From Candidatus Accumulibacter sp. ACC003 (GTDB lineage Bacteria; Pseudomonadota; Gammaproteobacteria; Burkholderiales; Rhodocyclaceae), in contig NZ_CAJQTX010000004.1 of assembly GCF_907163085.1 (NCBI RefSeq), forward strand, positions 514,956 through 578,955: a DNA stretch of 64,000 nucleotides. Direction: 5' to 3'. The position numbers were made by a program, and so were the translations under genes. The notes under the pieces were generated by a model. The model was not told the DNA's origin, made no database searches, and was given only the letters and a program-made list of their open reading frames with translations. Shown in pieces: positions 17,944 through 25,471 of this stretch (the stretch's first letter is position 1; the number at the start of each line of letters is the position of its first letter).

Positions 17944-18387
17944 TGAGTCTTCTGGGTCGTTTTTGCCTTGTTGGAGGTGTGGTCAGTGGCTATGGCCTTT
18001 TCGAGACCATTTCGTCGGCCGGTATCGTGTCAAGGGCGCTGATCGACGGACCCTCGTTGGCGCTCGGCTGGCTCCTGCTGCTGGTCTTCGAAGTCGTCTA
18101 CTCGCGCCGCGCCTGCTGCCGCTACGTCAGCCCGATTGGCTTGACCTATGGTATCGTGGGCGCCGTTTCGTCGGTGCGCGCCCAGTACCGCCTGGACAAG
18201 TGCTTTCACGAAGGTAACTGCCGCACGGCCTGCCTGGTGGCGTACGCTCTCGACGTGCTGATCAAGGGCGGGGCCGCCGCTTGACCACCCCGGTCGGACC
18301 CAACTGCACGCGTTGCCGGCTGCCTGGCGACGTTTGCCCGAGCGGCACGCTGGTCTTGGACGCAAGGGCTTGAGCAAGCTGCGCTGA
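17943..18387 (+). pseudogene. nosH remnant (NapH-like membrane ferredoxin)
   Basis: Starts at the ATG at 17943 and covers about two membrane segments (FCLVGGVVSGYGLFETI, LALGWLLLLVFEVVY), then CRYVSPIGLTYGIVG and YRLDKCFHEGNCRTACLVAYALDV. Normal members have four membrane segments and about 270-290 residues. In the CxxxCP motif the second Cys is now Ser. A frameshift around 18283 separates the last cluster region (TTPVGPNCTRC, DVCPSGTLVLDA), and a second one separates the terminal GLSKLR. The protein would be a quinol-oxidising partner of the N2O reductase system; here it is inactivated. Confidence 0.7.
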
Positions 18388-18396
18388 AGGGTGCGA

Positions 18397-18940
18397 ATGA
18401 TCCGCTGCGAAAACGTCGCCAAGGACTACAGGATGATCGCTGTACTCGACGGCGTCGAACTCCACGTCGAGCCGCGACCCTTCAACTGCCTGTCCGGGGG
18501 GACGAAGCAGAAGCTGCTGAGCACCATCGCCCCTGGCCGTCATCCACAGGTGCTGGTGATGGACAAGCCGGCCGCCAATCTTGATCGCCGAGGTGCCGCA
18601 CATCTTCTTTGCGCGGCTCGCCGAGCGACTCGAGAACGCGACGATGATCATCGCCAGCCACCGTTTCGACGACGGCCTGGTGCTGGTCAACCGGGTGCTC
18701 GAAATGGGCAGCGGCAGAATTGTTCTCGACGATCGGGTTGCCGAAGACCAGAAGATTTCGGCGCTGTTCCAGGTGCCCCTGACGCTGGCGCGCGCCGACG
18801 CGGCAATGGCCTCGAGTGGCACGGTAGGTACGGTGTCTGGGCCGGACCGCCTGCGCTTCATGGGCATGGTGTCGCGCTACGTCGGTCTGCTGTCACGGAT
18901 CGAGATGAAGGAAGTCGACCCGGCGGTCACCTTGCAGTGA
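18397..18940 (+). pseudogene. nosF: nosF remnant (ABC ATPase, Walker A deleted)
   Basis: From ATG 18397, ENVAKDYRMIAVLDGVELHVEP reads as the start of a NosF-type ABC ATPase, then jumps directly to the signature region LSGGTKQKLLSTIA and Walker B (VLVMDKPAANLD, with Lys where Glu is expected). About 100 codons including Walker A are deleted. Near 18585 the frame changes and the C-terminal half continues as ERLENATMIIASHRFDDG and VNRVLEMGSGRIVLDDRVAE to the stop at 18940. NosF normally pairs with NosD and NosY for copper-site maturation; this copy cannot bind ATP. Confidence 0.75.
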
Positions 18941-18953
18941 GGTACGGATAGCA

Positions 18954-19427
18954 ATGAAACGACGACGTTTTCTTGAGGTTCTTCCGGCGGCGACGATCGG
19001 ACCCTGTTTGCGGCCGCTGCTCGGCGTCGGTGCGGCTTGGTCTGTGGTCGGCTGCAGCGGTGAGCCAAGCAGCGGTCCGGCCCAGGTCAAGTGGGATCGC
19101 GACGCCGACCCACGCTGCGGGATGATCATCAGCGACAAACGTTTCGCCGCGCAGATTCGCGATCCCGAGGGCCGGGCGTGGAAGTTCGACGATATCGGCT
19201 GTGCGATGTTCTGGCTGTCGCAAAGGCCGTTCAATGAGGAAACAGCGAACACCGAGTACTGGGTCGCCGATTACCGCATGGGCGGCTGGATCGACGCCCG
19301 CCAGGCACACTATCTGCCAGGCAAGAAGAGCCCTATGGGCTACGATTTTGCGGCGCTCGCCCGTCCAGAACCCGAGAGCGTGTCGTATCAGGAGATGAAA
19401 CAGCGCATCCTGGCACGCGGCAAGTGA
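18954..19427 (+). CDS. nosL: NosL-type copper lipoprotein
   Basis: 157 residues, the usual length, without interruption. A lipobox ends at C34 (WSVVGC), although the leader is basic (MKRRRFLE) and longer than usual. The copper-binding CGMIIS motif starts at C55, followed by FDDIGCAMFW (C83) and SPMGYDFAAL, all typical of NosL. It binds Cu(I) for the CuZ site of N2O reductase. It is the only open reading frame of apparently full length in an otherwise ruined nos cluster, and lies between the nosF and nosY remnants. Confidence 0.8.
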   Translation: MKRRRFLEVLPAATIGPCLRPLLGVGAAWSVVGCSGEPSSGPAQVKWDRDADPRCGMIISDKRFAAQIRDPEGRAWKFDDIGCAMFWLSQRPFNEETANTEYWVADYRMGGWIDARQAHYLPGKKSPMGYDFAALARPEPESVSYQEMKQRILARGK

Positions 19428-19437
19428 ACCGGGCGTA

Positions 19438-19785
19438 ATGAATTTCCTGCTCCCGACCGCCCGCCTGGACATCGTCGAGTCGCTGCGTGCGCGCCGGTTC
19501 ATGCTCTACAGCCTGCTTTTCGGCGGTATCGTCGCCTTGCTCTTCGCTTTCGGCCTGACCGAGTCGCGCGAGTTCGGCATCGGCATGCTGACTTCGACGC
19601 TGGCGCGTAGCACCGCTGTTGTGCAGGGTGCCGCCTTCATTGTCTGGCTGGGCATGCTGCTCTATCCTCTGGCCACGGCCTGCTTGGGGCGGCTAACCGA
19701 GCGGCCTGGCACGCGGCTGTTGAATGCTGGAATAATGGCAGGTGTAGGGGCGTGCCGAACGCACGGCAGGTACCGTTTTCGTTAA
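19438..19785 (+). pseudogene. nosY: nosY remnant (truncated ABC permease)
   Basis: The first ~50 residues (LPTARLDIVESLRARRFMLYSLLFGGIVALLFAFGLTESRE) match the start of NosY, which should reach about 270 residues and six membrane helices. The next part (STAVVQGAAFIVWLGMLLYPLATACLGR) looks like a later helix joined after an internal deletion, and the frame then ends in unrelated residues at 19785. 25 bases separate it from nirF, so decay or deletion has brought nos and nir genes together. Confidence 0.7.
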
Positions 19786-19810
19786 TGCGCCAATGGCGCC
19801 CGTTTGAGTG

Positions 19811-20983
19811 ATGAGCATGATGAGAAGACTTTTCGCCCTGTTGTCGATAGTGCTCGTTGCCGGCTGTGCCGCACCGCCGCTGCGTGGCACCGGCGACCTC
19901 GGGCTGGTGATCGAACGCGCCAGCGGCCACGTCAGCCTGGTCGACACCAGCCACGGCGTACCGTACGCACGTATCGCAGGACTGGGCGACCTCTCGCACG
20001 CCTCGGTCGTCTACTCGCGCGACGGGCGCTACGCTTACGTCTTCGGCCGCGATGGCGGCCTGACCAAGGTCGATCTGCTCGAGGCACGGATCGTCAAGCG
20101 CGTCCTGCAGTCGGGCAATGCCATCGGCGGCTCGATTTCACAGGATGGCCACATCGTCGTCGCCCAGAACTACAAACCAGGCGGCATCAAGGCCTTCGAC
20201 TCCGAAACGCTGGAGCTGCTCTCCGAAGTGCCCGCCGAGTACGCGCCGGGAAGTTTTTCCAAAGTTGTCGGCCTGACCGATCTTCCCGGCAACCGCTTCG
20301 CCTATGCACTCTTCGATGGTGGCGAGATCTGGGTCAGCGACTTTTCCGATCCCCGCCATCCGAGCACGCAGCGCTACCCGGCCGGTGTGCAGCCTTATGA
20401 CGGGTTGGTGACCCCCGACGGGCGCTATTATCTCGCCGGACTGTTCGGAGAGGATGGCGTGGTCCTGCTCGATACCTGGCAGCCGGAGAAGGGAACACGG
20501 CGAATTCTTGACAACTACGGGCGCGGCGAAGAGAAGCTGCCGGTGTTCAAGATGCCGCACCTGCGCGGTTGGTCGATGGCGCAGGGCAAGGCCTACCTGC
20601 CGGCGGTCGGGCGGCACGAGGTGCTGGTCGTTTCCGGCAGCAGCTGGCAGGAAGTCGGTCGCATCGAGGTCAAGGGGCAGCCGGTGTTCGTCATGGCGCA
20701 GCCCGATGGCCGGCAGGTGTGGGTCAATTTCGCCTTTCCCGACAATGGCTGGGTACAGGTGATCGACACGCTGAGCGGCAAGGTGGTGCGCAGCTTCGAG
20801 CCGGGCAAGGCGATCCTGCACATGGAGTTTACGCCGCGCGGCGAACACGTCTGGCTTTCCGCCCGCGACGACAACAAGGTGGTGATCTACGATACCGCGA
20901 CCTTCAGCAAGATTGGCGAGTTCGCCGCACAGGCGCCGAGCGGCATCTTCTTCACCAGCCGCGCGCAGCGGACCGGATTTTGA
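19811..20983 (+). CDS. nirF: Heme d1 biosynthesis protein NirF
   Basis: 390 residues from the ATG at 19811; a nearby ATG six bases on is also possible. The lipobox LVLVAGC puts the protein in the outer part of the cell envelope. The rest is an eight-bladed beta-propeller of cytochrome cd1 type: DGRYAYVFGRDGGLTKVDL, NAIGGSISQDGHIVVAQNY, GNRFAYALFDGGEIWVSDF, PDGRYYLAGLFGEDG, KMPHLRGW. NirF is needed for a late step in heme d1 synthesis (dehydrogenation of the propionate side chain region is NirN's part). It heads the intact nirF-nirDL-nirG-nirH series. Confidence 0.92.
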   Translation: MSMMRRLFALLSIVLVAGCAAPPLRGTGDLGLVIERASGHVSLVDTSHGVPYARIAGLGDLSHASVVYSRDGRYAYVFGRDGGLTKVDLLEARIVKRVLQSGNAIGGSISQDGHIVVAQNYKPGGIKAFDSETLELLSEVPAEYAPGSFSKVVGLTDLPGNRFAYALFDGGEIWVSDFSDPRHPSTQRYPAGVQPYDGLVTPDGRYYLAGLFGEDGVVLLDTWQPEKGTRRILDNYGRGEEKLPVFKMPHLRGWSMAQGKAYLPAVGRHEVLVVSGSSWQEVGRIEVKGQPVFVMAQPDGRQVWVNFAFPDNGWVQVIDTLSGKVVRSFEPGKAILHMEFTPRGEHVWLSARDDNKVVIYDTATFSKIGEFAAQAPSGIFFTSRAQRTGF

Positions 20984-20988
20984 GCGAA

Positions 20989-21969
20989 ATGAGCGAACAG
21001 GCGCTCGACTTCCGCCTGCTCAACGACTTCCAGAGAGACTTCCCGATCTGTCCGGCGCCTTTTGCCGAACTGGCGGCGCGGCTTGGTGTCGCCGAGAGCG
21101 CCGTTTTACGGCTGCTCGAGGCGTTGCGTCGGCAGGGCAAGATTGCCCGCGTCGGCGCCGTTTTCGCACCCAAGCGCATCGGCGCCAGCACGCTGGCGGC
21201 GATGGCCGTGCCGCCCGAGCGCTTGGCGGCGGTAGCCGAGACGGTCAATCGCTTTCCCGAGGTCAACCACAACTACGAGCGTGAGCACCGCTACAACCTC
21301 TGGTTCGTTGTTACCGCCGGTTCGGAAGGGCGCCTGCTGGCCGCCCTGGGAGCCATCGAACTGGCCACCGGTCATCCGTTGCTGCGCCTGCCCTTGCTGC
21401 AGGAATACCACATCGACCTCGGCTTTTCGCTCGACGACCCAACGCACAAGTCACCGCCAACCAGCGCTCGCCGGCAGGCTTTTGTGCCACCGCGACCGCT
21501 CGACGAGTTCGAGCGGCGCCTGGTGATGGCCTTGCAGGAAGGCCTGCCGCTGTTCATCAGACCGTTCTCGGTGCTCGCCAGCCGTGTCGGCTGCGACGAG
21601 AGCGAAGTTCTCGAACGCATCCGCCGTTGGTGCGCCGAGGGCATCATCAAGCGCTTCGGGGTGGTCGTCAGGCACCACGAACTCGGCTATACGGCCAACG
21701 CCATGCTGGTGCACGACATCCCCGACGACGCCGTTGGCGAGGTCGGCGAGGCGCTTGCCCGCGAGCCCGCCGTCACCTTGTGTTATCAGCGCCCGCGCGT
21801 GCCGCCGGAATGGCGCTACAACCTGTTCTGCATGATCCATGGTCGGCTCCGCGGCGAGGTCGAGGAACGCATCGCTGAACTGCGGGTCCGCTTGCGGCTT
21901 GGCGATTACGCGCACGACGTCCTTTTTTCGCTGACGCGTTTCAAGCAGGGCGGCGCACGTTATGCGTGA
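20989..21969 (+). CDS. Siroheme decarboxylase NirDL (fused NirD and NirL)
   Basis: 326 residues from the ATG at 20989. Two similar AsnC/Lrp-type modules lie in one chain: residues ~1-150 (NirD-like, LLNDFQRDFPICPAPFAELAARLGV, VNHNYEREHRYNLWFVVTA) and ~165-326 (NirL-like, LVMALQEGLPLFIRPFSVLASRVG, CYQRPRVPPEWRYNLFCMIHG). Such fusions are known from several denitrifiers. With NirG and NirH it removes two acetate carboxyl groups of siroheme to give didecarboxysiroheme. It begins just after nirF and overlaps nirG by 8 bases. Confidence 0.92.
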   Translation: MSEQALDFRLLNDFQRDFPICPAPFAELAARLGVAESAVLRLLEALRRQGKIARVGAVFAPKRIGASTLAAMAVPPERLAAVAETVNRFPEVNHNYEREHRYNLWFVVTAGSEGRLLAALGAIELATGHPLLRLPLLQEYHIDLGFSLDDPTHKSPPTSARRQAFVPPRPLDEFERRLVMALQEGLPLFIRPFSVLASRVGCDESEVLERIRRWCAEGIIKRFGVVVRHHELGYTANAMLVHDIPDDAVGEVGEALAREPAVTLCYQRPRVPPEWRYNLFCMIHGRLRGEVEERIAELRVRLRLGDYAHDVLFSLTRFKQGGARYA

Positions 21970-22450
21970 GCGTGCCGCCAGCGCCAGCATCGACGCCATC
22001 GATCGGGCGATCATCGATGGCCTGCAGGGTGGCTTTCCGATCTGCGAGAGGCCCTACGCGGCCGTCGCCGCACAACTCGGGATTGCCGAGAACGAACTCA
22101 TCGAACGTCTGCAGGCGATGCTCGAGGCGCGCGTGCTGACGCGCTTTGGCCCGATGTTCCAGGTCGAGCGTATGGGCGGCGCTTTCGTCCTCGCCGCGAT
22201 GCGCGTTCCCGAAGCCGATTGGCAGAGAGTGCTCGAGGTGGTCAATTCCTTCCCGCAGGTGGCGCATAACTACCGCCGCGAGAGCGACCGTAACTGCGAT
22301 TTCAACATGTGGTTCGTGCTCGCCACCGAGACCGCCGACGGCATCGCTGCCGCGGTTCGCGCAATCGAGGATGCCAGCGGTCTGGCGGTCTTTGCCTTCC
22401 CCAAGCTGCAGGAATACTTCGTCGAAATGAAGCTGGCGGTGCGGCCATGA
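21962..22450 (+). CDS. nirG: Siroheme decarboxylase subunit NirG
   Basis: 162 residues. One AsnC/Lrp-type module: DRAIIDGLQGGFPICERPYAAVAAQLG, then RFGPMFQVERMGGAFVLAAM and the paired motif VAHNYRRESDRNCDFNMWFVLATE, and LQEYFVEMKLAV. Assigned to NirG rather than NirH by the NYRRE...FNMWF form. Overlaps nirDL by 8 bases and nirH by ATGA, so the set is translationally coupled. Confidence 0.85.
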   Translation: MRERAASASIDAIDRAIIDGLQGGFPICERPYAAVAAQLGIAENELIERLQAMLEARVLTRFGPMFQVERMGGAFVLAAMRVPEADWQRVLEVVNSFPQVAHNYRRESDRNCDFNMWFVLATETADGIAAAVRAIEDASGLAVFAFPKLQEYFVEMKLAVRP

Positions 22451-22944
22451 ACGGCGCGCCCGCCGGCTCGGCGGATGCCATCGATCGCCGCCTCATCGTC
22501 GCCACACAGAGTGGTTTGCCGCTGGTCAGTCGCCCGTATCACCTCCTCGCCGAACAACTCGGGATATTGCCCGACGAGGTCATGGAACGTTTGGCGCGGA
22601 TGCTCGCCTGCGGCGTTATCCGGCGCATCGGCGCCGTACCCAACCACTATGCGATCGGCTACACCGCCAACGGCATGAGCGTTTGGGACGTCCCCGACGA
22701 GCGCATCGACGACCTTGGTGCGCGCGTCGGTGCGCTGGCTTTTGTCACCCACTGTTACCACCGGCCGCGCCGGCTGCCGCAGTGGCCGTACAACCTGTTT
22801 GCCATGGTGCATGGCGCTTCGCGCGCCGAGGTGCAGGCCAAGGTCGCTGAAATCGCCGCCTTGCTGGGGCCCGACTGCCGATCGAACGACGTCCTTTTCT
22901 CGACCGCCATACTCAAGAAGACGGGTCTGCGGATCGGCGTCTGA
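22447..22944 (+). CDS. nirH: Siroheme decarboxylase subunit NirH
   Basis: 165 residues, again one AsnC/Lrp-type module: DRRLIVATQSGLPLVSRPYHLLAEQLGI, RRIGAVPNHYAIGYTANGMSVWDVPDE, VTHCYHRPRRLPQWPYNLFAMVHG. The latter matches the NirL half of NirDL, as expected for NirH. Last of the heme d1 genes here; nirJ and nirE are not in the window, so the pathway must be completed elsewhere. The next 227 bases show no gene. Confidence 0.88.
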   Translation: MNGAPAGSADAIDRRLIVATQSGLPLVSRPYHLLAEQLGILPDEVMERLARMLACGVIRRIGAVPNHYAIGYTANGMSVWDVPDERIDDLGARVGALAFVTHCYHRPRRLPQWPYNLFAMVHGASRAEVQAKVAEIAALLGPDCRSNDVLFSTAILKKTGLRIGV

Positions 22945-23171
22945 AGCGCTTGCCGAGACCATCCGGAAGCGTCGCCGCAGTCCAGCGTGTCGTCGTGGCC
23001 GCGTCTCCCGAGAGGCGTGCCGCCGAGCAGCGCGCCCTTGAATCCAGTCGCTGCGCCAGCATTTGGGCAGCCGTTGATCCGTGAAGTCGTTCTGCTGGCC
23101 ATGAATCCATCGAAGATCGTCGTCTGCGCGCATTGCCGTGGCCTCGGACGCCTTGTTCGCGGCGCCCGCCG

Positions 23172-25175
23172 GTGAACTGGCTGCACGCCGCCGTGGCGGC
23201 CTTTGCCGGCGTCCTCGGCAGCTTCATTGCCTGGCATCATCCGCTGTCGCCGCTTTTGCTGTGCGGCGCTTTTCTGGCGTGGTCGGCGGCCGTCTGGCTG
23301 CGTCCGGCGATCTGGCCGTTCGTTGTCCCCGCTTTGCTGCCGCTTGCCGGGCTGGCGCCGTGGACCGGCTGGATCGGTGTCGAGGAGTTCGATCTGCTGC
23401 TTCTCGGCGCGGTGACGGGGTGCCACGGCCGTATGGCGGCCACGCTGCACAGGCAGCGGCCGGATCGTCAGCCGGCGGCATCGCGGCAGCAAAGGTGGTT
23501 TGCGCTGGCCGAAATCGGCCTCGCTCTGCTGGCCGGGTCATGGCTGCTGGCGTTGGTACGCGGTCTGGTCGATGCGGTGAGTGTCGGTGGTGGCGCTGGA
23601 GAGTTCGCGCTGGGCTGGTTCGCGGCTTACGAAGAACCCCTGAACAGCCTGCGCGTCGGCAAGAGCTTGCCCTTGATGCTGCTGCTCTTGCCATCCTTGC
23701 GCCGCCCGCTGCGTAGCGCGCCGGAGCTGCTGACGCACCGGCTCGCCGCCGGCATCGCCAGCGGACTGGCGATCGCCTCGCTGGCGATTCTCCAGGAGCG
23801 AGCCGCTTATCCGGGATTGTTCGATTTTTCGACCGCCTATCGGACGACGGCGCTGTTCTGGGAAATGCACGTCGGTGGCGCCGCGCTCGACGGTTTTCTC
23901 GCCCTGACGGTGCCGTTTGTGGTTTATGCGCTGCGGCGCGCGCCGGACCCGTGGCGCTGGGCGCTGGCCGCTGCGTTGGCCTTGATCGCCGCCTACGCGT
24001 GTCTGACCAGTTTCTCGCGCGGCGTCTATCTGGCTGTCGCGATTGCTCTGAGCGTCCTGGCGTGTCGCTTTTTCCTGGCCGCCGTGGGCGGCCCGCGCAC
24101 GGCTTGCACGGCCAGTCCGCGGCGATCCCAGCCGTGGCGGCTGTGGGGTGGCCGAGCGCTGGTGGTGCTACTGATCATCGAGGTCGTCGCGGTGCTTGGG
24201 CTTGGCGATTTCATGGGCCGGCGTCTGTCGGGTGGCGTGCGCGATCTGGGCGGACGCCTGCAGCACTGGTCAGAGGGGCTGCAGCTGCTGCGCGCGCCGT
24301 CGGAGATCGTCTTCGGCAGGGGGCTGGGGCGCTTTCCTGCCAACTACTCGCAGGCGGTTCCCGAACGCGAGCTGGCAGGTCATCTGCGCGTCATCGACGA
24401 AGACGGCCGGGATCAGCGACGCTATCTGCGTCTGTTCGGCCCGCATCACAGTGCCTACCTGCGCGGCGCTTTTGATCTCCTGCAGCGCGTCCCGGCGATG
24501 GCCGGCGGCGTCTACACGGTGCACATCGAGCTGCGCGCCGCGCAGTCGGCGCGGCTGCTCGTCGAGCTCTGCCCGCGGCATCTGCTGTATGCGATGCCTT
24601 GCAGCCGTGTGGTGGTGCTGCCGATCAAGGGCGACGAGCAATGGCAAGGCTGGTCGCTGGCGCTCACGGCCGCTGGCGGATCGACGGACTGGTGGCCGCC
24701 GCCGGGACCGGGATTCCTGACCATACGCCTGCTCGGGCCGGCCGCTTTCGTCGATATCGACAAGCTTAGCGTGGTCGGCTCGGATGGCCGCGAATGGCTG
24801 CGCAACGGATCATTTTCGGACGGCTTGCGGCATTGGTTCTTTGCCGGTCACGATTACTTCGTGCCCTGGCATATCGATAACCTGTTTCTCGAGATGCTGA
24901 TCGATCAGGGAGCGGTCGGGCTGGTGCTGTTGCTGGCGCTGCTGGCGCTGGCTTTTGCCAATCTGCTGTACGGTCCGGGCCGCACGCAGGTACTGGCGCC
25001 GTATCTGCTGGCGTCCTTGCTGGCTGGCCTGGCGGTCGGCGTATTTTCGAGCCTGCTGGACATGCCGCGGACTGCTTTCCTGTTCTTCTTGCTGCTATGC
25101 TCTGCCCTGTTCCTCGACGGGACTTCGTCTGAAGCCCTTCCCGGAACGTCTGTCGGTCCTCAGGAAAGGGCCTGA
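23172..25175 (+). CDS. O-antigen ligase/polymerase-like membrane protein with inserted extracytoplasmic domain
   Basis: About 667 residues from a GTG at 23172; an upstream TTG at 23133 is also possible and neither has a good ribosome binding site. Roughly ten membrane helices, with the polymerase core motif region LTSFSRGVYLAVAIALSVLA, resemble Wzy/WaaL-type proteins. Between about residues 400 and 555, a large hydrophilic segment (GPHHSAYLRGAF, YTVHIELRAAQSARLL, FVDIDKLSVVGSDGREWLRNGSF) looks like a beta-sandwich domain placed in the long periplasmic loop, before HIDNLFLEMLIDQGAVG. It stands just before the EPS genes, so it may polymerise or ligate that glycan. Confidence 0.7.
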   Translation: MNWLHAAVAAFAGVLGSFIAWHHPLSPLLLCGAFLAWSAAVWLRPAIWPFVVPALLPLAGLAPWTGWIGVEEFDLLLLGAVTGCHGRMAATLHRQRPDRQPAASRQQRWFALAEIGLALLAGSWLLALVRGLVDAVSVGGGAGEFALGWFAAYEEPLNSLRVGKSLPLMLLLLPSLRRPLRSAPELLTHRLAAGIASGLAIASLAILQERAAYPGLFDFSTAYRTTALFWEMHVGGAALDGFLALTVPFVVYALRRAPDPWRWALAAALALIAAYACLTSFSRGVYLAVAIALSVLACRFFLAAVGGPRTACTASPRRSQPWRLWGGRALVVLLIIEVVAVLGLGDFMGRRLSGGVRDLGGRLQHWSEGLQLLRAPSEIVFGRGLGRFPANYSQAVPERELAGHLRVIDEDGRDQRRYLRLFGPHHSAYLRGAFDLLQRVPAMAGGVYTVHIELRAAQSARLLVELCPRHLLYAMPCSRVVVLPIKGDEQWQGWSLALTAAGGSTDWWPPPGPGFLTIRLLGPAAFVDIDKLSVVGSDGREWLRNGSFSDGLRHWFFAGHDYFVPWHIDNLFLEMLIDQGAVGLVLLLALLALAFANLLYGPGRTQVLAPYLLASLLAGLAVGVFSSLLDMPRTAFLFFLLLCSALFLDGTSSEALPGTSVGPQERA

Positions 25176-25471
25176 CACGATCTGCGCAGAGTACAATAGT
25201 GGCATAATTCGCGCCAATTAAAAGACAATAACATGTTTTATCATCGGCTTATGGAAATTTCTGGATGCGATTCCTTTGTTCTGCCGTGGGATGGGGTTGC
25301 CGCTCGCGCAGCGTACTACTCGCTCCCTGTGCATTTGATCACGGTGTTCATTACCGTGCGCTGATAGCCTTCGTTTCATGAGATTCGCTGACTTTTCCTG
25401 GCCTCCAGGAGCTCTCGGCGAATCGGTCATCAACGAAAAGTGTTCAGCTTCGCGCTTGCAGGGGGTCTATC
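25176..25471 (+). other. Leader region of the EPS genes
   Basis: About 296 bases without a gene. TGGCAT-N5-GCGC at 25200-25214 keeps the GG-N10-GC spacing of sigma-54 promoters, but the -12 element is poor. TACAAT at 25192-25197 has no well-spaced -35. A GTG start for the glycosyltransferase closes the region, preceded by AGGGGG. Since the downstream regulator PrsR is a sigma-54 activator, the site is worth noting; I would not call it firm. Confidence 0.3.
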
